Below are positions 21,855-30,000 of a stretch of 58,635 nucleotides of DNA, piece by piece. The position numbers were made by a program, and so were the translations under genes. Each line of letters opens with the position of its first letter. Position 1 is the first letter of the stretch. Location of the stretch: assembly GCF_001642475.1 (NCBI RefSeq), contig NW_019174083.1, positions 1 through 58,635 on the forward strand. The letters run 5' to 3'. This stretch comes from Fonsecaea monophora (Eukaryota; Ascomycota; Eurotiomycetes; Chaetothyriales; Herpotrichiellaceae). The notes under the pieces were generated by a model, which saw nothing but the letters and a program-made list of their open reading frames with translations, searched no databases and had not been told where the DNA came from.

Positions 21855-22211
21855 TCACTTCAATGGATTCAACTTGTCAATGATGCCCTTCTCTTGCCCC
21901 GCCGGCCGAACATCTCCACTTCCTTGACTGGGAGTTAGAGTCTCGCCGCCAGATCCTGTGACGGTGCTGCTCTTCCCTCCCTCGGCAACGCCAGCAACCC
22001 CCCCAGTGTTCTGAACCTCGCTTCCCGGGTCCAGTTCGACACTCTTGTTCGCCGCGCCGGCGTGCCCACTCGTTCCGATAATGCCTGATCCTGCTCCGGC
22101 GCCGGCGGTGGTCGAGGCTCTCTTCTGGCCTGGAAGCCCAAACAGTTCTGAGTGTGAGGATGCAGTACCTTCTGAGGTGCCCGTCGTGCTTGTTGTCTGG
22201 CTGTCGGTCAT
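21855..22211 (-). CDS. Small Gly/Ser/Thr-rich disordered protein
   Basis: 118 residues from the ATG of MTDSQTTSTTGTSEG; upstream codons in this frame do not include an ATG. The composition is Gly, Ser, Thr and Ala with no hydrophobic core. The end is GQEKGIIDKLNPLK, resembling the DKLNP(M/L)K tail that recurs in small stress-linked disordered fungal proteins. Nine adenines stand directly before the start codon on the coding strand. Function unknown. The tail resemblance is from memory and weak. The long opposite-strand and +1 frames here reflect composition only. Confidence 0.6.
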   Translation of the reverse strand: MTDSQTTSTTGTSEGTASSHSELFGLPGQKRASTTAGAGAGSGIIGTSGHAGAANKSVELDPGSEVQNTGGVAGVAEGGKSSTVTGSGGETLTPSQGSGDVRPAGQEKGIIDKLNPLK

Positions 22212-22832
22212 TTTTTTTTTCGAAGAGGTAGGCCCGACCAAGTGCGGTAGACAAGGTTGCTATACGAGATGAGTTTTTTGCGATGGTCTTTGTTTCTTGT
22301 TGTCAAAATTTGCCTTTGCTAGGGAGTCGTTTTCTAGCAAAATGTCTGAATAGACGTGGTACGAAAACATGCACCACCCTTAGATATATTCTACTGAATG
22401 CTCCCTGCACAGCCCCAAGTCCATTGTTGACGGTCGCTTGCTACAATGACTTCACCTGGCATTATCTGACGACAGCAGCATGACGATCATGGCGAATGCT
22501 GAAGAGGCAAAGAGGGGCACCTCGTCTTCGGATTAGTTCTCCGATCAAAGAGGAGGGAGATGCCTCTGAGCCTCGTCACACGCCCAGCGCATAGCCCAGT
22601 GCCTAAAAGACATCCATCACCCAGTACTTCCCGGTTTGTGTAGCAAAGATCAGCAAGGGGTCTGTCTTGGTTCGCCCACATAGCGAGGCCGCCCAGGAAA
22701 TTGTGGCAAGAAGCGAACTTGATAGAGAGATCCCGGCGCTGCCAAAGCTGATTCCACGCGATTCTCATGGTCGGCTAGTAAAGCATAATCCCATGCCCTT
22801 CCCGTCTCGCTCCAAGAAAGCTTGCTGCTGGG
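22212..22832. other. Intergenic
   Basis: 620 bp holding the promoter of the small ORF and the 3' flank of the amidohydrolase gene. No gene or notable repeat was seen. Confidence 0.5.
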
Positions 22833-23957
22833 TTACTTTTTGAAGAGCTGTAAAGCGTTCCTGCTACATAATTTCTCCTTGTCGTCGTCACTGGCAAACA
22901 CCTGGGGCAGATACTCATCGTGCTGCTTGGACAGGCCTTGGACCACCGGTAAGGGCGTGTAAGGAAAATCGCTCCCAAACAGCATCCTATCGACGGTGAC
23001 GTACTCTAGCAGGCCCTTGGCCTGCTCCGGGAACGCCCATCCCGCGGTGTCGAAGTAGAATTGTTTGTTGAGCCTCTCCTTGACCCATGCCGGAGTGACC
23101 TCGTTGGCAGATCCTCCCAGCTTCATGACCTCGGCGACGCTCGAGAACCGGTTGATCAGGGGTGGGAACGCGCCTCCGACGTGTGACATATGGAAGGTGA
23201 TGTCGGGACACCGCTTCACGGTGCCAGTCAGGAACAGATTGATGACGGCGCGAGCACTGTCAAACAGGAACTCAAACATCGGTCTCGGGAACTGAGGGAG
23301 TGGCGTCGCCGCAGTTCCCGACGACAGGCAAGGGGTGGTAGGATGGATGAAGACGACGGCTTTTCTCCGGTTCAACTCGTCGAAGACGGCGTCAAAGTCC
23401 TTGTGTCCGAGATACGTCCCGTGAAAGTTGGTGAGCACAACAAACCCGTCGGCGTTGAGGTGGTCCATGGCATAGGAGATCTCTTGCAGGCTGCCTTCGA
23501 CGTCGGGTAAGGGGAGAGAGGCGAAGAAGCCAAATTGGTCGGGCATTCGCTTCTTCAGATCCGCCCCGACCTCGTTGACGTGTCTGGCCAGTTTTCGGGC
23601 AAGTGCGTCGTCGCCTGCCTTGAGGTGGACTCCCGGTGTGCTGATGCTGAGAATCGACTTCGTCACGTTGATGGATTTCATCATTGTAAGGTGACTCTCT
23701 TCGCTCCATTCCTGATCACAGCCATTAGCTAGCCTCTTGGGCAGATTGATCGGGGGCTCTGCAGACGTACCGGAATCGCTGGCATGCCATCAGGGTTCTT
23801 GTGGCCATTTTCAGCAAGAGCCTTGCGGTATTCCCTGAGGAAATCAGGTTAGGAGGACTCGACTCGACTCGCTTCGCTTCGGGCGCCTCCCGAGAATGAA
23901 TTGAACTTACGCAGGCAGGTAGTGGGAGTGACAGTCAATCTTCGGATAGGGAGACAT
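22833..23957 (-). CDS. Amidohydrolase-2 family decarboxylase-like enzyme
   Basis: Three exons, 23957-23911, 23834-23771 and 23711-22833 (introns 76 and 59 bp), 329 residues. The start MSPYPKIDCHSHYLPA supplies the metal-binding HxH pair at residues 10 and 12, visible only after splicing. Downstream are VVFIHPTTP (metal-ligand His), FHMSHVGGAFP (active-site His) and MLFGSDFPYTP (catalytic Asp). This set is that of the ACMSD-like branch, which includes aminocarboxymuconate-semialdehyde decarboxylase, gamma-resorcylate decarboxylase and 6-methylsalicylate decarboxylase. These enzymes use a single Zn or Mn ion for non-oxidative decarboxylation. The substrate here is not known, and no polyketide synthase lies in the window. 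Probably cytosolic: no signal peptide. Confidence 0.9.
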
Positions 23958-24442
23958 TTCTGGCTTGCGAGTAGTAGTATTGCGCCGGTATCAAGGAGTG
24001 CAAAACTATCAGTTGACAGATTCGGAGGGTTCTGGTGCTTCGTTCATATAAGACGGACGTGGCGGTATATCGCGGGGTTTGTGGAGGCCCGCAGTTTCCC
24101 ACAAACCACCTCGTTAAACCTGGACTTTGCAAAGACCGATCTTTACCCGCCTCGCCGCCAACTTGTGTGGGACGGGAAGCAATGGTGGGCTAATTGGACG
24201 CAGCGCTTTGGAAACGTCCCACGACGCAGGGGTCTGTACACAATACCCGTGTCTTGCCCGATCGAGGCTTGGAAGGAAGTCTGGGAGTTTTGGACTGGGG
24301 TGTGACACAGGACTGCGCAGGCAAATGGAGGTGTGTAGACGAGGGAATTCACTCCCACACCCATGCCAGGAAGGTGCAGACCTATCGACGCCTGGCTGTT
24401 GTTGATCAGACAAAGTACAATATGGCCCCCCTCCTTCTCCCA

Positions 24443-25042
24443 TCAACCCGCCAGAGCCTTGCCTATCATCTCCTTTGCCCTCTCACTCAGATCCATGGCG
24501 AGCGCCAACTCTTGCCCCCTCTGGCCCATCTTCACCCACGTCTTCTGCAATATGCCAATGATCTTCTCTTCATCGTGGCCCTTTTCGAAGTCGTCAAACT
24601 GGTCGTCCAGAAACACCAGGCACGCGACATCCTCAATGACCTGCGCGTCGGCGTCGCCCTTACCTTCCCCCTTTTTAAGATCCTCCTTTGCAATCAGCGC
24701 TGCCACCTTGCCGGCTTCCTCCTCCGTGTACGAGCACTCCAGGCAGATCTGCCTGACTTGCTCGGCCTGCCGGTTCTTCAGGAACGTTCGCCACGCAAAG
24801 TACCCGGCTTTGGTGCGCGGGTAGCTGTCTCGCGGCACTTCCCAACGGCGGAAATGCTGGGCACGGGCGGCCGTGGCGAGCAAGGGGCCCGCGTTCGGCG
24901 TGTGGAGGTTGAGGTAGCGTGTCATTTTCTGAGCATAGTGTAGCTCGTAGGGGATTTTGTCGCCGTTGATGTCGACCGTGTTCGGGTCCTCTCTGTGTGC
25001 TGCGTCTATCAGTTCCAGAGCTTTTGAGACGTCCGGAGCCAT
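24443..25042 (-). CDS. DUF4202 family protein
   Basis: 199 residues, intronless. It matches the DUF4202 pattern: LIDAAHREDPN near the start, PYELHYAQKMTRYLN, AARAQHFRRWEVPRDSYPR, GYFAWRTFLK, then a VIEDVACLVFLDDQFDDF segment. The His residues in the first half and the acidic ED/DD pairs resemble HD-type metal phosphohydrolase helices, which is my inference. The family is found in bacteria and fungi and sometimes carries a glutamyl-tRNA synthetase label without support. Biochemical role unknown. It lies in the same orientation as the amidohydrolase, 485 bp downstream of that gene's start codon side, with its own promoter. Confidence 0.85.
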   Translation of the reverse strand: MAPDVSKALELIDAAHREDPNTVDINGDKIPYELHYAQKMTRYLNLHTPNAGPLLATAARAQHFRRWEVPRDSYPRTKAGYFAWRTFLKNRQAEQVRQICLECSYTEEEAGKVAALIAKEDLKKGEGKGDADAQVIEDVACLVFLDDQFDDFEKGHDEEKIIGILQKTWVKMGQRGQELALAMDLSERAKEMIGKALAG

Positions 25043-25454
25043 GGCGGGATACAGAGAGTGAGTGACCGTGTACTTATACTCTCTACAGACGCTGAACTTT
25101 TGTCGTTTTACTATTGTGAAAAAACACGCGAGATCTTCAAGTGCATTTGGGATCTCGTGGTCCGAATCTGCCGAAGATTTTCCCAGTGTCTAAAAAATGA
25201 TGTCACTCTGCAGTGGGGGATGTTTTGCATGTGCGAGAGTCAACGATCCAGAAGTTATGGAGGTATGGAATCCTCTCCAAAGCCCAGCACGTCGAAATAC
25301 AAGTGATCTTGAGTTGACGGTGCCTGTGTGTCCTCCCCCGTTTTATAATCCGATCGCAGGAGAAATAGTCAACAACAGACGTCCTCTCGCCCTTTTGGCA
25401 AAGTCTCTGGCAAACGCCAACAAACCTGTGCTCCCAACGCTCTCTAATCTGTGT

Positions 25455-25781
25455 TCAAGCGCCGCCCTCCCTCTTTGCATACTCGTCCTCCATGCGCTCC
25501 TGGTACAAAGCATCAGCCTCCTTTGACGTGATCCTCTTCTGCTCGCCCACTCCACCACTAGTGATGCGTCCTTGAGCAGGCTGTCCCGCTCCTCCATTCG
25601 CGACAATGTATTGCTGTTGCTCTGCTGTCGGAAGGGTGGTCTTTGTCTTTGTCGTCGTTGTTTTCTTGTGGCTGGCCGAGGCGCCCAGGGACAGGGAACC
25701 GGAAACCGCGCCAGCAACAGAGGCACCGGCATTGGCGACAGCCTCGGACGTGCGTTTGAAGAATCCAGCGTCGTCCGACAT
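25455..25781 (-). CDS. Small disordered hypothetical protein
   Basis: 108 residues from an ATG, MSDDAGFFKRTSEAVANAG, then an Ala/Gly/Ser-rich region, a KTTTTKTKTT stretch and a charged end ITSKEADALYQERMEDEYAK. The last part looks like a short amphipathic helix. Hydrophobic Ala/Gly spacing at residues 15-35 may form a membrane-associating helix. No family is recognised. Eleven adenines lie two bases before the ATG on the coding strand, like the leader of the small ORF at 22.2 kb. Confidence 0.6.
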   Translation of the reverse strand: MSDDAGFFKRTSEAVANAGASVAGAVSGSLSLGASASHKKTTTTKTKTTLPTAEQQQYIVANGGAGQPAQGRITSGGVGEQKRITSKEADALYQERMEDEYAKREGGA

Positions 25782-27010
25782 CCTTTTTTTTTTTGGCGTC
25801 CGGTCAGCGAAGGAAGATGCCTACAGGTAGAGTCCTCTTGAGCTCAAATATTGGTGTGGAGAGGAGGTATGAGTGTGTCTTCAGCCTGTAAACGAATATA
25901 TTAGGGTGGGAAGAGGTTGAAAAGAAAGGGTGGTGCAGTCGTGGAATTGGATAGGAATATATTTCCAGGGCCATGTGGGAACTCTTTTCCCAGTACGCCA
26001 CAACGCCCGACCCCGTTGCCACGAGGGGGGGGTTCTATCAAAAACAGGTTTTGAGGACAAGATTACCCTTTTCGAAATCGGTTCTGTCGCACATGTCAAG
26101 AGCTGAACAGTGAGGCAACCACGCACCGAGCACGGATGTGCCTGAAGATCGCAGCTTGTGGCAAGGACATGGTGGTGATGTCATGGGGATATTCAAATGA
26201 CAATAATGACCAAAATGACAGCAACTTTTCATTGAATAGTACTAGGTATTGCATGTCATTTGACACAGCTCCCTGGAGAGGATCCACTCTACTCGTATTG
26301 TACGGTCCTGCTTATACGCTATCGCTGTGATTGGCCGGAGCAAACAAGGCTGTCTTTGTCGCAGGGTCAATCATGGACAAGGCTGTGGTTCAGGGACAAA
26401 GCACAACCGGGTCTGTAACAACAAACGCTCCTAACCCACCAGGATGAAAGATCATTGTCTCCTATACATAGAAGCGCTGGGAATAGCAACCTGCTGTTTG
26501 ATGCAACTCAATAAGACGTGAAGTTCGTAGTTTGCGACGCAAGCAAGAGAAGAAGAATATGCAACTTGTTTTCCACCTCCTTGATTTCTTCAGCCTCGCG
26601 ACTCTGTCTAGAGATATATATTCTGTATTCATTCGAGATCCCAGCTAAGTCGCTTCTATTGCATAGACACAGACCACAGTCAGTTAATTTTCGCTGCTCT
26701 CTTCACCTCTGTCAGTCATAGAACTGCCTTACCAAGTTGTCATTGTGTTCGCATGATCCAGCATTCAGACGGTACAAACCAGTAGCGCTTGCAACTGCCT
26801 CACCCGCTGATTCACTGCCTCCAATCTGTCGATAAAACTCAGCCATGCCCATTTGCTTCTTCACAACAAAAGATCACACTTACAACTGTCTCTGGAATCG
26901 CGTTTTTCCTCGCTAAACCCAACGCCTTCTCGATCCACCCCGACCCAGAGGTCACTTCATCTCCCGAGACCAGCGAACAGCCTCAGACAAATACCTTGAA
27001 TACCTTCACC
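25782..27010. promoter_or_regulatory. Upstream region of the 1809-residue membrane protein gene
   Basis: 1.2 kb without a convincing gene. It separates a minus-strand small ORF from the large plus-strand gene and probably holds both promoters. The large gene's frame is open for a further 222 bp upstream of its ATG, but only from a non-ATG codon. Confidence 0.45.
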
Positions 27011-30000
27011 ATGCTGTCCTTCAAGTGGACACTCCTTCTCTCGCTCTGGCTCGTCGCCAATGTCGCAGCCATTCCTCGCATCGCCACCCAAGAAATCGAA
27101 CTCTTTGTTGGCGCAGCTGGCGCCGTTACCATGGCAAGTGCTCTCGGTTGGCACCTCCTCAGAAACAAAAGAGCGGCAGAGGCCCCGGCCTCTGTTGGCC
27201 CCAGTTTTGTCAAGACAGTCGTGTCGAAAGGCAGCCGAGATGTGATTTTTCGACCGACGCACCCTTCGACTGTACCCATGACACGATTCTTCTCTGTCCA
27301 AGCATGGACCAATGGCACAATCATCTATACGGAAGAGATTGTTGACTTGCGACTCGGCGACCTCACCAACAGAAATCCCAGTTCCTCTGTCATTGTGACG
27401 GAAGATATTTGCCTTTCTCATGAACGGATCGATCAGGACACCTGTGAGGCCGGCAACGTTTCCATGGGTATCGACGTTGAAGAGCTTCCATCGCCATCTG
27501 ACAACGAACCCTCTGTCTGGCGGAGCCTTGCTTCAAGCATGGCGAACATGATTACCCATGCACACAGCAAAATGGAGCCTACCATTGAGTTTGCCAGACA
27601 GACGTTCTTCGCTATCCACAACTTCCTGAACAAGGCGCTCGTCCCTTTCCTGAGACTGATACCTACCCATCCAGCACTGGCTGCGTTTATTCTGCTCGGC
27701 ATTCCACTCTTGATCAAACTTGGTCCTATCGCGGCGATGATATGCCTCATATTCATGCGCCGCTATGGTCCTGCCGCAGGGAAGAGAGGCCTATGGTTGT
27801 GCCGCGCCGCTGCTGCCACGACGGCGACAGTCTTCACATGGTTGTGCCGCTTTGCTGCTGCGGCGGCGACGACGGCCTTCATATTGTTGTGCCGCTATGC
27901 TCCTGTCGTCCTCCTTTATCTGCAAGACAGCCTAGCCAGGTTCATAAGGTGGAATGTAGAAGGAGACGAAGGTTCGGACATTGCCATCGAAGAGGCCCTT
28001 GAAGCACTGCCTGTTGACGAAGTAGTGGTTTCCCTCGACCCATCGACGGATGCACCACTGGATCCAACTCCCGCCACTCAAGTAACGCCGTCTCTACCAG
28101 AGACTTCCGAGAACGATGGCGTTGGAACTCTCGTCAACTCCACCGAGGCAGAGAAGCCGGCTGAACAGGCATCCCCTGTTGACACTCCACCACACGATAA
28201 AGAAGACGGCCTCCTCTCACAACCTCCATTCGCCTCGAAGGATCCGCTAGCACCAGACTTAGGGGGCGAACCGTCGCAATCCGACAGCTTACCGGTCGTG
28301 TCGAATCCGATCCGCCCGAGGGACATGGTTGAACATCTGGCGGATCGACCTTTCACCAGGCGTGACCCTCGAGCGAGATTGTCGATACTAACTGGTGCTA
28401 GAAATCCGGGTGAGCGGCAGCGACAACAGCTCGCCGAGAGAGCTTCAAGGCAGGCAGAATTCTCTGCTAAGGCTGACAGCCTGTACGCGATGGGTCGACC
28501 AGATAGGCGTTCTAGCCAACCTCAACCGGCTCGCATGGTCACAGAAAAACCAGGGTCGGATAATGATGTCGCGTCCGAGAAAGTGCCTTCTCCGCAAACA
28601 GAGTCGAGCGTTGTTTCGACCCCAGGTGACATTCCTGTGGTTGAAGAACTGGGTGAGAAAGAATCTCCAAACATCCAACTTCGGTCGAATACCACCAACG
28701 AGCATGAAACCGAATCGCACGATGGCGCATCTTCACAAAGCCAGCTCGGATTGGACGACGTCAATGAGCATGAAGATTTGAGCGCAGCGTCTCCTTCAAA
28801 AGACATTCCCATATTGGGCGAACCCCAGGAGGAAAAATCCTCAAACAGCCCGCTCAGGCCGATCACCTCCAACGAGAATGACCTTGTGGGACCGGAATCC
28901 GTTTCGACTGAGCTTCGCGATGGTAGAACTTCGACAGAGACTCCGCCTCTCTTGGAGCCCAATCTGGGTTCTATTCCTCCATCACAGGAAGAACAAGATT
29001 CGGCCGCTACTTTTCCTTCCACTTTTACAGAGGAGGAAAGCATCACGAGATCTTCTGGGCCTGTTTTTTCGTCAGCCAGCGCACCCATCAAGTCAAATGC
29101 AGTGGAGAACGAAGAGAAGGCCGAGGATGATAATTCCCAGAATCGTGTGGGAAAGGAAAAAGATATTCGTCCACGTCCGATGGTGGAAGATGCCGAAGAT
29201 GAGGACGACAATCGACCTACCTCTACACCATCGACAGGCATCCTCGAAATGGTTGCGGGTGCAGAACAGCCCCTCGAGGGCGAAGCCAAGCGTGACAATG
29301 GCGGTAATGAAGGACCACTCTCCTCGAGCGTGTCTGGGATTGATGCCCCAGAGGAACGTCGTCAACAATCGAACGACGCTTCTGCTCAGCGCACTGACGA
29401 TGCATCTGGAGTCAGCGGCGACTCCATCGCCACTGGCACTGCTGACTTTGGCGGCTTGTTCGATTCCGATAGCCCTGTCACAAGTCCATCTACGCAGAGG
29501 GACGTCCATCAGTCCCACGGCACAGGCGTACGTCGTCCCGGTGGACTTGACACCCAGACTCAAGAAGCAGGAGTGACGCCCTCCCGGAGCGAGCGCGTCC
29601 GTGGAGTCACCTTTGCAACGGAGTCCGACGGATCAGTGGTGAGCCAAACGTGCCATTTTCGCTCAGATGAGGCGCCCGCAGTATTGCGAGATTCCATGGT
29701 TGTAGATGCGCAAGGCGCAGCGGCCACTGGCATTCAGGTGTCGAATGAGCAGCCAACCCCAGTCGTGTCTGCGTTCGCTAGGACCCAAGGGCAACCCCTG
29801 GGTGGATCTGGATTTGATTCTGCCTTCCTGAGGTCCTTACAGTCATTCAGCCTCATGTCAGAGGAGGATCAAGCACGGGTTTTGGCAGAGAGCGCGCGAG
29901 GATCTGTGGATCCCCCTGTTGTCACCAGTCAAATGGACCCAGATCTCATGGACGTGACTGAAGATGCGCCGGAACCAGAACCAGAACCCATGCAATTCGA

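Noticed and set aside
26789..27010. In-frame N-terminal extension of the giant protein
   Set aside because: It needs a TTG start and would bury the signal peptide. The equal 222-bp extension before the coiled-coil gene is a coincidence: the two sequences are unrelated.
28522..29298. Serine-rich minus-strand frame inside the giant gene
   Set aside because: Ser-rich composition is the complement of the acidic coding strand and no start context or motif supports it.
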